Below are positions 46,903-56,347 of a stretch of 64,000 bases of DNA, piece by piece. Origin of the DNA: Flavisolibacter longurius (GTDB taxonomy: Bacteria > Bacteroidota > Bacteroidia > Chitinophagales > Chitinophagaceae); assembly GCA_014163555.1 (NCBI GenBank), contig JACJGO010000003.1, positions 248,001 to 312,000 on the forward strand. The letters run 5' to 3'. Numbering within the stretch: the first letter of the stretch is position 1; each line of letters starts with the position of its first letter. The notes under the pieces were generated by a model. It was not told the DNA's origin. It searched no databases and worked only from the letters and a program-made list of their open reading frames with translations. The translations under genes and the position numbers were made by a program.

Positions 46903-49116
46903 ATGAAAATCCAATCCGGAACGCCTGGTTCGGAACCGGTGAGTACCTCGCTACCTCCTGGTTTGAACTTTGAAAAACTGCTTTCCTCCCTAGTTGATGT
47001 AATTTGCGTATGCGATGGCAACGGCATCTTTCGCTATATCAGCTCTTCGTCCGAACAAATCTTAGGCTACACGCCGGAAGAAATGATTGGGCATTCTTTC
47101 CTAAGCTTTATTTACCCGGCCGATACACCGGAAACCCTTCATATTCTAAACGAAAAAAAACACAATTGCCAGGTTTCCAATTTTGAGAACCGCTACTGCA
47201 AAAAAGACGGAACGGTTGTTCCCCTGCTGTGGTCGTGGCGTTGGGATGAAAATGACCAGCTTTTTTACAGCGTTGTACGCGATGCATCGGATAAGTACAA
47301 AACGGAACAGCGCCTGATAAAAGCACAGGAAATGGCCAGGGTGGCCAATTACGAATTTGATGTTATTGACAACCGGTATACCTATGTTTCCGATACCATC
47401 TTCGAGATCTTTGGTTTAAACAAAAAAATCTTCCCGGAATATACCTCGGAGCTATTCTGGTCATTGGTTCATCCCGATGATAGCAACATGGTAAAACAAA
47501 CCCTGGCAGCACCAGCTCACCTGTTTTCCACCACGCTTACGTTTCGCATTGTTCGTCCGGACGGAGAAGTTGTTTATATCAAACGCAACCGCGAAGCCAT
47601 CTATAACAATGAGGGAAAGCTGGTAAAAACTATCGGCACCATTCAGGATGTTTCGGACCTGGTGCGAAGCGAACAAGCCTTACGGGAAAGTGAAGAACGG
47701 TTTCGCTTTCTGGTGCAGCAGGGCAATGAAATGATCGCCATCATTGACAAAGAAGGTTTCTATTCATTTGTCAGTCACAATGTAAACAGGGTTATCGGTT
47801 ACGAAGCGGAAGAGCTCATCGGACAAAACGCCTTACATTTTATTCATCCCGATGATCTTCCTGTAATGTATTCACACCTGCAAAATATCCAGTTCTGTGA
47901 AATTTTGACCACCGGGGCCTTCCGGTTTATGGGACAAGATGGTGAATGGCGGTGGGTGGAATCAACAGTATCCAACCATCTGCACAATCCGATCATTAAC
48001 GGCCTGCTGGTAAACACCCGGGATATATCCGAAAAAAAACGAAAGGAAGAAGCCTTGCAGCTAAGCGAACAACGGCTGGATACGCTGGTGCAAAACGGGT
48101 CTGACTTGATTGTAATTATCGACGAAAGGGGAGACTTTCGTTACAGCACCAAAAACATTACATCCATTCTGGGTTATGCACAAGACGAATTAAGAGACCG
48201 GAATGCGTTTGATTTTATCCACCCGGATGATCTGAAAAAAGTTTCCGAGGAAATTTCCAGGGTCATGCGCGGCGATGAAGAAGCCAACGGTGTGGTGCAT
48301 CGCTTTTTGCACAAAAGCGGACGGTGGATCTGGCTTGAATCCAAAGGCACCAACCACATGACCAACAGTGCCATTGGCGGCATCCTTGTAAATGCCCGCA
48401 ACATTGATGACCGCGTAAAGCTGCAAAAGCGCCTGAACCGCGAGTTGATCAACAAACAAAAAGAAATTACATCCGCCGTGATCCGGGCGCAGGAATCGGA
48501 ACGTTCGCAACTGGGACTTGAACTGCACGATAACGTGAACCAGATACTGACCACGGTAAAGCTGTATAACGAAATGTACCTGACCGGCTACATGCAGGAC
48601 AAGGAGCTGCTGGAAAAAGCCACGCTGTATACCCAGGAGTGTATAAATGAAATCCGCAGCATCTCCAAGCGCCTGTCAGCGCCTACGCTTGGAAAAATTT
48701 CCCTTCAGGATTCTGTTCGGGAACTGGTGGAGTCCATCAACCTTACCGGCCGTCTCGAGATTATTTATCTTCCCAAAAGCCTGGCGGGATGCAATATTTC
48801 CGAAGACATTCACTTGGCGATTTACCGCATTGTGCAGGAAAGCCTGAACAACATCATCAAATATTCCGAAGCCAAGTTGGTGTGTATTGAAATTGGAAGA
48901 AAAGACACGGAAATTTATTTGAAGATATCCGACAACGGAAAAGGCTTTGATACCGCTGCCAAACGGGCCGGCATTGGCATAACGAACATGCGTACCCGGG
49001 CCGAAAACCTGAACGGTACATTTTCATTAAAGAGTGAACCGGGAAAGGGCTGCGAGCTCGAAATTATATTCCCCTGCCATTCCTGCATCAACCAAGGCGA
49101 TTGCACCGTGTATTAA
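46903..49116 (+). CDS. Cytoplasmic four-PAS sensor histidine kinase (HisKA_3 type)
   Basis: Soluble sensor kinase of 737 residues without transmembrane segments. Four PAS domains are seen: about 27-135 (VDVICVCDGNGIFRYISSSS), about 145-260 (PAS_3 type, FWSLVHPDDSNM), about 265-385 (MIAIIDKEGFYSFVSHNVNR), about 390-510 (LIVIIDERGDFRYSTKNITS). The HisKA_3 dimerisation domain follows with the phospho-His in LGLELHDNVNQIL, then the ATPase with N box VQESLNNIIKYSEA and G boxes SDNGKGFD and GIGITNMRTRAENL. This is the NarX/DesK class, which pairs with LuxR-type regulators, but no regulator lies next to it. The Cys-rich end (CHSCINQGDC) is unusual and could be redox-sensitive. Confidence 0.93.
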   Translation: MKIQSGTPGSEPVSTSLPPGLNFEKLLSSLVDVICVCDGNGIFRYISSSSEQILGYTPEEMIGHSFLSFIYPADTPETLHILNEKKHNCQVSNFENRYCKKDGTVVPLLWSWRWDENDQLFYSVVRDASDKYKTEQRLIKAQEMARVANYEFDVIDNRYTYVSDTIFEIFGLNKKIFPEYTSELFWSLVHPDDSNMVKQTLAAPAHLFSTTLTFRIVRPDGEVVYIKRNREAIYNNEGKLVKTIGTIQDVSDLVRSEQALRESEERFRFLVQQGNEMIAIIDKEGFYSFVSHNVNRVIGYEAEELIGQNALHFIHPDDLPVMYSHLQNIQFCEILTTGAFRFMGQDGEWRWVESTVSNHLHNPIINGLLVNTRDISEKKRKEEALQLSEQRLDTLVQNGSDLIVIIDERGDFRYSTKNITSILGYAQDELRDRNAFDFIHPDDLKKVSEEISRVMRGDEEANGVVHRFLHKSGRWIWLESKGTNHMTNSAIGGILVNARNIDDRVKLQKRLNRELINKQKEITSAVIRAQESERSQLGLELHDNVNQILTTVKLYNEMYLTGYMQDKELLEKATLYTQECINEIRSISKRLSAPTLGKISLQDSVRELVESINLTGRLEIIYLPKSLAGCNISEDIHLAIYRIVQESLNNIIKYSEAKLVCIEIGRKDTEIYLKISDNGKGFDTAAKRAGIGITNMRTRAENLNGTFSLKSEPGKGCELEIIFPCHSCINQGDCTVY

Positions 49117-49158
49117 ATGCGGGCCGGAAGGATAGCAAATGCGAAGTATTTTCGCTTC

Positions 49159-50028
49159 ATGATCCAGATTGAAAATAACCGGCTGCGGGTGGCCATTACG
49201 CCGCTGGGCGCCGAATTAAAAACTGTCTTTCACAAAACGCACAACCTTGAATATATATGGCAGGGCGATCCTGCTTTCTGGGCCAAATCTTCGCCTGCAC
49301 TGTTTCCCATTGTAGGGGAATTAAAAGAAAAAACGTACCGGTATAAGGACAAGTCGTACAACCTTTCCCGCCATGGGTTTGCCCGTGAAAAGGAATTTAC
49401 AGTCAGCAGCCAGGAGGGAAGCACGGTTACCTTCACGCTGGAAAGCAGTGCCGAAACCAAAACCGTTTATCCCTTCGATTTTGCTTTTTCCATTACCTAT
49501 CGTTTGGAAGAAGAAACATTACAGGTAGGCTATAGCGTTAGCAACCGTGGCGATAAAGACCTGTTGTTTTCCGTTGGTGGTCATCCTGCATTTAAGCTGC
49601 CGCTGGCAGAGGGCACGGCCTATACGGATTACCGGTTGGAATTTAATAAAGCCGAAACAGCCGGACGCTGGCCCATCAGCAAAGAAGGCTTAATTGAAAT
49701 GGCTCCGCAGCCCTTCTTGGAAAACAGCAAGGTGCTTCCCTTGTCGAAGGATTTGTTTGCAAAAGATGCCGTTGTGTTGAAGCATCTGCAGAGCGACAGC
49801 GTACAATTGCTTTCCGATAAAACAGAGCATGGTTTGCAGTTTTCGTACAAAGGCTTTCCCTACCTGGGTTTGTGGGCAGCCCCGGGCGCCGATTTTCTTT
49901 GCATCGAACCCTGGTGCGGCATTGCCGACAGCGTGGATGCCGATGGCAATCTGGAAAACAAAGAAGGCATCAACCGCCTGGCTGCAGGAGAGCGGTTTGA
50001 TGTAGCGTGGAGCGTTCGTTTTTTCTAA
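49159..50028 (+). CDS. Aldose 1-epimerase family (LacX-like) protein
   Basis: Cytoplasmic sugar-binding beta-sandwich protein of 289 residues from the ATG at 49159. Motifs are ITPLGAELKTVFHK, YIWQGDPAFWAKSSPALFPIVGEL, LSRHGFAREKEF (with the His), VGGHPAFKLP with the catalytic-site His, and FLCIEPWCGIADS with the Glu. It belongs to the LacX/YeaD-like branch of galactose mutarotases, which act on aldoses or hexose-6-phosphates; the exact sugar is unknown. It lies 42 bases downstream of the sensor kinase and ends at a bidirectional terminator. Confidence 0.87.
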   Translation: MIQIENNRLRVAITPLGAELKTVFHKTHNLEYIWQGDPAFWAKSSPALFPIVGELKEKTYRYKDKSYNLSRHGFAREKEFTVSSQEGSTVTFTLESSAETKTVYPFDFAFSITYRLEEETLQVGYSVSNRGDKDLLFSVGGHPAFKLPLAEGTAYTDYRLEFNKAETAGRWPISKEGLIEMAPQPFLENSKVLPLSKDLFAKDAVVLKHLQSDSVQLLSDKTEHGLQFSYKGFPYLGLWAAPGADFLCIEPWCGIADSVDADGNLENKEGINRLAAGERFDVAWSVRFF

Positions 50029-50040
50029 ATTGTTAGCAAA

Positions 50041-50072
50041 AAAAAGAGGCTTCACCATGAAGCCTCCTTTTT
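50041..50072. terminator. Bidirectional terminator between convergent genes
   Basis: A 9-base perfect stem GAGGCTTCA / TGAAGCCTC with the loop CCA, flanked by A and T tracts on both sides, so it can serve the epimerase-like gene and the leftward oxidoreductase gene. Confidence 0.88.
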
Positions 50073-50113
50073 ATTTGCTTATTGCCAGTTGCCAATTGTC
50101 TATTGGGTTTTGA

Positions 50114-51307
50114 CTACTCCAACACTTTTTCAATGAACTTACCCGATTGTTTGTTCTTCAGGATAACCTTTTTGGCGCCGTAGTGCGTCATTTCTTCTTT
50201 TACAAAATAATGATCAGCGTCGTATTCAGTAAGGTGACTGTCCTTGCCAACACCGGTTTTGCCCCGCCAGATATCGAGTTGCACCGGTTCCCACAGCTTG
50301 CTTTTTGCAGAGCGATAAGCAGCATCCAGCACGGCGTTCACCACATAACCATCATAAAACGTTTCCTTGGGTTGTTCACCTTTTTCAAAGGCACTGAACA
50401 TATCCATGAACATGTGATTGTAGCCAAGTTCATTCAGTTCATCACCCACCGGGAACAGCCAGCCGCTGTCGCTTTCTGCTTTTTCTGCAATGTAGTCGCC
50501 ACCCTTGCCGGTGGTAAACATTTCAAAGCCGGTGCGTAAAAAAGAGTTGATCCAGATAGTGCCTTCCGTTCCCATCACTTCATCCCGCAGGTCCAATCCG
50601 CCGCGGAAGGTCCAGCTTACCTCAAACTGGCCTATGGCGCCGTTCTCGTATTTTACCAGGCCAATGGCATGATCTTCGGCCTCGATGGGTTTTACCTGTG
50701 TATCGGCCCAACACATCACTTCTATAGGTTTAATGTCTTTGCCAATATAGCTCCGGGAAATTTCCACGCAGTGGCAGCCCAGGTCAAGAATGCAACCGCC
50801 GCCGGCCTGCTCCAGGTCCCAGAACCAGTTGCTGTGCGGACCAGGATGTGTTTCCCGCGACTTAGCCCAAAGAATGCGGCCCAGCGCCCCGTTTCGTACA
50901 CTTTCGTGCGCCTTGATGAACTTGGGTGTATACACCAAGTCTTCCAGATAACCGTGAAAAATGCCGGCACTTTCCACCGCTTCCAGCATACGCTTTGCTT
51001 CCGCTGCATTGCGGCCAAGCGGTTTGGTGGTGATAACGGCTTTTTTGTGTTTGCAGCAAAGCAGCACGGCTTCTTCGTGCAGGTTGTTGGGAAGAGCTAT
51101 GCACACAATCTGAACATCGGGGTGTGCAATGGCTTCTTCCATGTTGGTGGTGTGGTGAGGTACACCATAATCATCGGCAAATTTTTTGGCCGATTCTTCG
51201 CGGCGGGATTGAATGCTGACGATCCTGTCGCCACTGCGGTTTCCATGAATCGAATCAGCATAAAAGCGGCCAATAAATCCTGAGCCTAGCATGGCAAGTT
51301 TTACCAT
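50114..51307 (-). CDS. Gfo/Idh/MocA-family sugar dehydrogenase
   Basis: Cytoplasmic NAD(P)-dependent oxidoreductase of 397 residues without a signal peptide. The Rossmann part (1-125) has the dinucleotide loop LGSGFIGRFYADSI and TTKPLG at the usual EKP position, so the motif has Thr for Glu but keeps the Lys. The C-terminal domain has GRILWAKSRETHPGPHSNWFWD, GGGCILDLGCHCVEISR with the Asp/His pair, and FRGGLDLRDEVMGTEGTIWINS. A long C-terminal tail (about 340-397) is unusual. It is divergent from a TIM-barrel isomerase gene (197 bases between); such pairs are common in glycoside or cyclitol catabolism. The substrate is not known. Confidence 0.87.
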   Translation of the reverse strand: MVKLAMLGSGFIGRFYADSIHGNRSGDRIVSIQSRREESAKKFADDYGVPHHTTNMEEAIAHPDVQIVCIALPNNLHEEAVLLCCKHKKAVITTKPLGRNAAEAKRMLEAVESAGIFHGYLEDLVYTPKFIKAHESVRNGALGRILWAKSRETHPGPHSNWFWDLEQAGGGCILDLGCHCVEISRSYIGKDIKPIEVMCWADTQVKPIEAEDHAIGLVKYENGAIGQFEVSWTFRGGLDLRDEVMGTEGTIWINSFLRTGFEMFTTGKGGDYIAEKAESDSGWLFPVGDELNELGYNHMFMDMFSAFEKGEQPKETFYDGYVVNAVLDAAYRSAKSKLWEPVQLDIWRGKTGVGKDSHLTEYDADHYFVKEEMTHYGAKKVILKNKQSGKFIEKVLE

Positions 51308-51504
51308 ATTGAAAAGTTGGTTTTAGGTAAGGAAGTGTTGTTTGTATTCTGCCTGTATTGGCTGTTCAAGATTACAACGAAGTTTTTTATCTGCGAGCAA
51401 ACGAGTAAAGATTTCTTTTTCGTTCCTGTTTTTTTCTGAAAATCACGCCGCTGAACTTGAGCGGAAAAAACTATATTGTGTAGTCTAATTGAAAAACGAG
51501 CTAT

Positions 51505-52416
51505 ATGAACACCTCCCGCAGAACCTTTATCAAACAAACTTCTTTTGCCATGGTTGGCGCTACACTGGCTTCGCAATCCTTGCTGGCTACCTCCCGCAAA
51601 AATCAGCTTACCGGTATTCAATTGTATTCGGTACGTGACGATATGCGCAAAGAACCACTGCCCACCCTTCAGGCACTGGCCGGTATGGGCTACAAATACG
51701 TAGAGCATGCCAACTATGTGGATCGTAAGTTTTATGGCTACTCGCCGAAAGAATTCAGGAAAGTGCTGGATGACCTAGGCATGAAAATGCCGAGCGGACA
51801 CACGGTGATGCATAGCCGCCATTGGAACACGGCCAAAGAATTTACCGACGCCTGGAAATTCACAGTGGAAGATGCCGCCGTGCTGGGACAGGAATTTGTC
51901 ATCAGTCCTTCCATGGAAGAAAAACAACGCCGCAATTACGATGAGCTGATGATACTGCTGGAGATGTTCAACAAGAGCGGCGAATTGTGTAAAAAACACG
52001 GGATGAAATTTGGTTACCATAACCATGAGTTTGAATTCAGTGAAAAGCTGAATGGCGAAGTGCTGTATGATATCATTATGAAGAATACCGACCCGGCGCT
52101 GGTGATACACCAATTGGATATTGGTAATATGTACAACGCCAATGCAAAGGCTGCGGATGTGATTAAAAAATATCCGGGCCGGTTTGAGTCCATGCATGTA
52201 AAAGATGAGATCAAAGCAACCGGTAAAGAAGAGCGTCACCAGTATGAAAGTACCTTGCTTGGAAAAGGTGTGATCAATGTAAAAGAAGTGCTGGAGCTTG
52301 GCAAGAAGTCCGGCGGAACCAAGCATTTTATCATTGAACAGGAATCTTACCAGGGACAAAAGCCGCTGGACGCCATGCGGGAAAACATTGCCATTATGAA
52401 GAAATGGGGTTACTAA
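51505..52416 (+). CDS. Exported TIM-barrel sugar phosphate isomerase/epimerase-like protein
   Basis: A 303-residue protein with a Tat-type leader (SRRTFIKQ then a hydrophobic stretch to about residue 28), so it is exported folded, often with a bound metal. The AP-endonuclease-2/xylose-isomerase-like barrel fills residues 35-300, with TGIQLYSVRD, KFGYHNHEFEF, VIHQLDIGNMYNA, SMHVKDEIKATG and HFIIEQESYQG, supplying the His/Glu/Asp metal ligands. It is divergent from a Gfo/Idh/MocA dehydrogenase. In Bacteroidota such exported barrels accompany dehydrogenases and DUF1080 proteins in keto-glycoside breakdown; activity here is inferred. Confidence 0.87.
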   Translation: MNTSRRTFIKQTSFAMVGATLASQSLLATSRKNQLTGIQLYSVRDDMRKEPLPTLQALAGMGYKYVEHANYVDRKFYGYSPKEFRKVLDDLGMKMPSGHTVMHSRHWNTAKEFTDAWKFTVEDAAVLGQEFVISPSMEEKQRRNYDELMILLEMFNKSGELCKKHGMKFGYHNHEFEFSEKLNGEVLYDIIMKNTDPALVIHQLDIGNMYNANAKAADVIKKYPGRFESMHVKDEIKATGKEERHQYESTLLGKGVINVKEVLELGKKSGGTKHFIIEQESYQGQKPLDAMRENIAIMKKWGY

Positions 52417-52428
52417 TCCATCCATAAT

Positions 52429-52466
52429 AAAGCACAAGCCACTTCTCTGAAGTGGCTTGTGCTTTT
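52429..52466. terminator. Bidirectional terminator, 17-base perfect stem
   Basis: The arms AAAGCACAAGCCACTTC and GAAGTGGCTTGTGCTTT with the loop TCT lie between the convergent TIM-barrel and aldehyde dehydrogenase genes. T-rich on the plus side; the minus side has A/T-rich flanks. Confidence 0.92.
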
Positions 52467-52481
52467 AGAGAATTATTTTGC

Positions 52482-53918
52482 CTAGATACCACCAAAACAG
52501 AGATACTTCAGTTCCATAAAATAATCCATCCCGTATTTTGAGCCTTCGCGGCCAAAGCCCGATTCTTTTATGCCGCCAAAAGGTGCCAGTTCCGTTGAGA
52601 TTAATCCTTCATTGATGCCCACCATCCCATATTCAAGGGCTTCGGCCACCCGCCAGCAGCGGGCCACATCGCGGCTGTAGAAATAAGAAGCCAGCCCAAA
52701 CTCCGTATCGTTTGCCATGCGGATCGCTTCTTCTTCGTCATGAAAACGAAAAATGGGAGCCACCGGGCCAAACACTTCTTCTCTTGCAATCTTCATATCC
52801 GGTTTTGCTTCTGTTAGTACCGTGGGTTGAAAAAACAAGCCTTCGATTTGTTTTCCACCTGTTGTTATGGAAGCGCCTTTTTCCATCGCATCAGCTATGT
52901 GTGCTTTTACTTTTTCCAACCCCTTTTCATTGATCAGCGGGCCTACCTGAACTTCTTTGTCCAGCACATCACCGGTTTTCAGGCCCTGCACAGCCCTGGT
53001 GAACTTTTCTACAAATTCATCATACACTTTATCCTGAACAAGGATGCGGTTAACGCAAACACAGGTTTGTCCATTGTGCCGGTACTTGGATACCAAGGCT
53101 CCCTGCACCGCTGCCTCCATATCCGCGTCATCAAAAACCAAAAAAGGCGCATTGCCGCCGAGTTCCAGGGACAGTTTCTTTAGCGTCGGCGCACATTGCG
53201 CCATCAGGGTTTTGCCTACCGGTGTAGAGCCTGTGAAGGAAAGCTTTCGCACGTTGGGATGTTCGCACAGCTCTTTGCCGATCTCACTGCTTTGACTGGA
53301 GGTGACAGTATTGTATACACCGGGCGGATAGCCGGCTTTTTCGGCCAGGTGGGCAAGGGCCAGAGCCGTAAGCGGTGTTTCGGAGGGCGGCTTGATCACC
53401 ACCGGGCAGCCGGCAGCCAGTGCGGGCCCTACCTTGCGGGTGATCATGGCCAGCGGAAAGTTCCAGGGAGTAATGGCGGCAGCCACGCCAATGGATTGTT
53501 TGATCACCACCAGCCGTTTGTCCTTTGTATGCGGCGGAATCACATCGCCGTAGGTTCGTTTGGCTTCTTCAGCAAACCATTCCACAAAAGCGGCGCCGTA
53601 GGCCACCTCACCCAGGCTTTCGGTGATGACCTTGCCCGATTCCAGGGTCATGATCCGGGCCAGGCTTTCCTTGTTTTCGATGATCAGGTTGAACCAGGTC
53701 CGCAACAGAGCTGATCGTTCTTTAGCGGTCAGGTCGCGGTAGAAGGGCCAGGCGGCATCTGCCGCATCAATAGCGCTGCGAACGTCTTCGCGGTCCATAT
53801 CCGGAACCGAAGAGATCACCTCGCCGGTTGAAGGATTGGTCACGTCAAACGTTTTTCCGCCGCCGGCACTTACCCATTGACCGTTGCAGTATGCTTTTGA
53901 TTTTATAAGTTCTTGCAT
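52482..53918 (-). CDS. NAD(P)-dependent succinate-semialdehyde dehydrogenase
   Basis: Aldehyde dehydrogenase of 478 residues (ATG at 53918; the longer frame to 53990 would add 24 residues that do not fit the family). It is closest in pattern to GabD-type enzymes, which oxidise succinate semialdehyde to succinate. Key sites are the NAD-binding ITPWNFPLAMITRKVGPALAAG, VIKPPSETPLTA and FTGSTPVGKTL, the general base Glu in LELGGNAPF, and the nucleophile Cys in NGQTCVCVNR. The extra Cys two residues later is common in this group and allows redox control. It stands alone, divergent from the DUF1080 lipoprotein gene. A different short-chain aldehyde as substrate cannot be excluded. Confidence 0.88.
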   Translation of the reverse strand: MQELIKSKAYCNGQWVSAGGGKTFDVTNPSTGEVISSVPDMDREDVRSAIDAADAAWPFYRDLTAKERSALLRTWFNLIIENKESLARIMTLESGKVITESLGEVAYGAAFVEWFAEEAKRTYGDVIPPHTKDKRLVVIKQSIGVAAAITPWNFPLAMITRKVGPALAAGCPVVIKPPSETPLTALALAHLAEKAGYPPGVYNTVTSSQSSEIGKELCEHPNVRKLSFTGSTPVGKTLMAQCAPTLKKLSLELGGNAPFLVFDDADMEAAVQGALVSKYRHNGQTCVCVNRILVQDKVYDEFVEKFTRAVQGLKTGDVLDKEVQVGPLINEKGLEKVKAHIADAMEKGASITTGGKQIEGLFFQPTVLTEAKPDMKIAREEVFGPVAPIFRFHDEEEAIRMANDTEFGLASYFYSRDVARCWRVAEALEYGMVGINEGLISTELAPFGGIKESGFGREGSKYGMDYFMELKYLCFGGI

Positions 53919-54044
53919 GTTGAAATGATTTACGGGTGACGAAAGCCAGTTGACAGCAAGAGGCATCGTATGCATACTTCCTGCCAACAAATTTGGGGGC
54001 AGCTTCTGGATGATTTTGTTCTAAATTGGAGAACAATTTTTCTT

Positions 54045-54683
54045 ATGCTGAAATACATCCTGTCATCTCTTTTGGCGCTGTCGGTTATGCGTTGCTCTGT
54101 GCAGAAATCAAATTCGGATGAGCAATGGATTTCTTTGTTTGATGGGAAAACGCTTACCCACTGGCGGGCTTCTGAGAACCCATCTACATTTACGGTGCAG
54201 GATGGCAGCATCGTAGTAAAGGGCCCGAGGGCTCACCTGTTTTATGAGGGACCGGTAGGCGATCATAATTTTAAAAACTTTGAGCTGAAAGTACGGGTCA
54301 TGACCACACCTGGGTCCAACTCCGGTATCTTTTTTCATACGGCCTACCAGGAGAGTGGTTGGCCTTCCAAAGGCTACGAAGTGCAGGTGAATAATTCGCA
54401 TACCGACTGGCGACGAACCGGTAGCTTATATGCCGTTCAGGACGTAAGGGACGTATATGTAAAAGACAATGAGTGGTTCACCGAAACCATTCGGGTGGAA
54501 GGAAAGCACATCACGGTTAAGATTAATGACCGCACGGTAGTGGATTATACCGAACCCGAAGGTGTGGAAAAAGAGGAAGGGAGAGCCGAGAAGCGGTTAC
54601 GTAATGGCACTATTGCCTTGCAGGGGCATGATCCGGAAAGCAAAGTCTATTACAAAGAGGTTTTGATTAGGGCCTTGCCATAA
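54045..54683 (+). CDS. DUF1080 (3-keto-disaccharide hydrolase family) lipoprotein
   Basis: A 212-residue lipoprotein (ATG at 54045, leader ending VMR-Cys17). A single concanavalin-like beta-sandwich follows: WISLFDGKTLTHWRAS, FELKVRVMTTPGSNSGIFFHTAYQ, GYEVQVNNSHTDWRRTGSLYAV, and VKINDRTVVDYTEPE end in GTIALQGHDPESKVYYKEV. This is the Pfam family formerly called DUF1080, now named for hydrolysis of 3-keto-glycosides. The conserved GIFFHT and ALQGHD motifs are present. It is followed by an MFS transporter gene (256 bases on) and flanked by dehydrogenase and isomerase genes, the partners expected for a keto-sugar route. Catalysis is inferred from family and context. Confidence 0.9.
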   Translation: MLKYILSSLLALSVMRCSVQKSNSDEQWISLFDGKTLTHWRASENPSTFTVQDGSIVVKGPRAHLFYEGPVGDHNFKNFELKVRVMTTPGSNSGIFFHTAYQESGWPSKGYEVQVNNSHTDWRRTGSLYAVQDVRDVYVKDNEWFTETIRVEGKHITVKINDRTVVDYTEPEGVEKEEGRAEKRLRNGTIALQGHDPESKVYYKEVLIRALP

Positions 54684-54939
54684 GATGGTAAAACCAGCAA
54701 GCAAACGCGGAATTGTTATTCCGGTAATGCTTAAAATCCATAGCAGACACACAGCGATTTTTTCCGGTGTTTTATTTTGAAGGGGCAAAGTACAATGCTT
54801 CCAAAAACACTACATTTAAGCATTCATTGTTTTGACGGGGTAACTATTCTTTACCTGTGAATGTTATCCGGACAAATCCAGTTTTAATACGGCAAAAAAC
54901 CAGAACCTTCATCATCAAAAAAACCTAACAGCTTGCATC

Positions 54940-56208
54940 ATGAAATCCATTAGCACAGCACACACAAACGGAAACATCAACAAATCAGCCCTGTTCAACG
55001 GAAGCTGCTTTGCCCTCATCACCACGGCGTTCACGTTCTCTATCCGGGCGGGTATTCTGCCTGAGTTGGGACAAAGCTTTGGCCTCACGGCCGAACAACT
55101 TGGCTTTATCAATTCCATGTGGTTTTTAGGCTTTCCCATTTCCATGATCCTGGGAGGTATTTTCTATCATACCATTGGTCCGAAGACGATCATGACGGTT
55201 GCCTTTATCTGTCACACGGCGGGCATCCTGCTCACCATATTTGCGGGAGGCTACAATACGCTGCTTCTTTCCACACTGCTGATCGGTATTGGAAACGGCT
55301 GCACCGAAGCGGCCTGTAATCCCATGATAGCCGATATGTATTCCGGAGTAAAGATGCAAAAGATGCTGGCCCGTTTTCACATGTGGTTTCCGGGTGGTAT
55401 CCTGGTAGGATCACTCATTTCTTTTGCTATGACAAAGATGGGATTGAGCTGGCAGGCCCAGATGTGGGTGACCATGATTCCAACAGTAGCCTATGCTGTT
55501 TTGTTTTTCGGTAAAACCTTTCCCAGAACCCAATTGGCTGGCGCTACTTCTTTCAGCGAAAATCTAAAGGCCATGTTAAGCCCTGTATTTATTTTCCTGT
55601 TTTGCTGCATGGCACTAACGGCGATTACCGAGTTTGGTCCCAGCCAGTGGGTGAGCATTGTACTGGGCGCCAGCGGTGCCAATGCCATGTTGATCTTGGC
55701 GCTGACAAACGGCGTATCGGCAGTGGGTCGGTATTTCGCCGGGCCAGTCGTGGGCCGTTTGGGACAAACTGGTGTGTTGCTTGGAGGTGCTATTCTCGCT
55801 ACCATCGGTATCTATTTATTTAGCATTGTAACTGGTCCAATGGCCTATGTGGCGGCTATCGTTTATGCACTGGGTATTTGTTATTTCTGGCCGGTGATGA
55901 TCGGATCTGTGGCTACCCGTGTGCCCCGCAGCAGCGCCCTGGGTATGTCGATTGTGGGCGGTGTGGGCATGTTCTCCACGTCTATTTTTCAGCCGATCAT
56001 CGGAAACTGGATTGATACGGCCCGGGCAGACAACGCCGCCCAAGGTTTAACCGGTACGGCACTCGAACTAGCCACAGGGCAACAATCGTTGGTGAAGATG
56101 ATGGCCTTTCCCGGCATCCTGATTGTGGCGTTTATCGTTTTCTTTATCTGGCAAAGAAATACAAAGACAACACCGGAAGAAAGCGAAATGACCATGGCGG
56201 TACATTGA
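54940..56208 (+). CDS. MFS transporter, sugar permease type
   Basis: Inner-membrane major facilitator protein of 422 residues with 12 predicted helices. The first helix bears SIRAGILPELGQSFGLTAEQLG, the loop after helix 2 reads GIFYHTIGPKTIM, helix 4 carries IGIGNGCTEAACNPMIADMY, a short cytoplasmic loop precedes the second half (TSFSENLKAMLSPVFIF), and GRYFAGPVVGRLGQTG sits at the 8-9 turn. Its N-terminal cytoplasmic end is polar. It resembles the sugar/FucP-like group found beside dehydrogenase-isomerase clusters in Bacteroidota and may import the glycoside or export a product. It lies behind the DUF1080 gene and is closed by a terminator at 56227. Confidence 0.85.
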   Translation: MKSISTAHTNGNINKSALFNGSCFALITTAFTFSIRAGILPELGQSFGLTAEQLGFINSMWFLGFPISMILGGIFYHTIGPKTIMTVAFICHTAGILLTIFAGGYNTLLLSTLLIGIGNGCTEAACNPMIADMYSGVKMQKMLARFHMWFPGGILVGSLISFAMTKMGLSWQAQMWVTMIPTVAYAVLFFGKTFPRTQLAGATSFSENLKAMLSPVFIFLFCCMALTAITEFGPSQWVSIVLGASGANAMLILALTNGVSAVGRYFAGPVVGRLGQTGVLLGGAILATIGIYLFSIVTGPMAYVAAIVYALGICYFWPVMIGSVATRVPRSSALGMSIVGGVGMFSTSIFQPIIGNWIDTARADNAAQGLTGTALELATGQQSLVKMMAFPGILIVAFIVFFIWQRNTKTTPEESEMTMAVH

Positions 56209-56226
56209 TTTTTCGGTTAGAATATT

Positions 56227-56260
56227 TAAAAAAAGACACCTGTTTCCGGTGTCTTTTTTA
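56227..56260 (+). terminator. Rho-independent terminator after MFS gene
   Basis: The stem AAAAAAAGACACC / GGTGTCTTTTTT with a 7-base loop lies 19 bases after the stop codon. Confidence 0.9.
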
Positions 56261-56298
56261 ATGCCTTTTGTTAAGCTGGGGTATTATGAATTGGTAAT

Positions 56299-56332
56299 AA
56301 AAAAACGTCTCGTTAAAAAGGGACGTTTTTTT
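56299..56332 (-). terminator. Rho-independent terminator for the leftward oxidoreductase operon
   Basis: The stem AACGTCTC / GGGACGTT (one G-T pair), flanked by A and T tracts on both sides, lies 16 bases beyond the stop codon of the leftward gene ending at 56348. It is separate from the MFS terminator. Confidence 0.82.
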
Positions 56333-56347
56333 ATGAAAGCAGGGTGT

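Noticed and set aside
10042-54779. TTATTTTG octamer upstream of three genes (10042, 11909, 54772) as a promoter element
   Set aside because: It is one base off the TAnnTTTG consensus, lacks a -33 partner at each site, and is common in AT-rich spacers.
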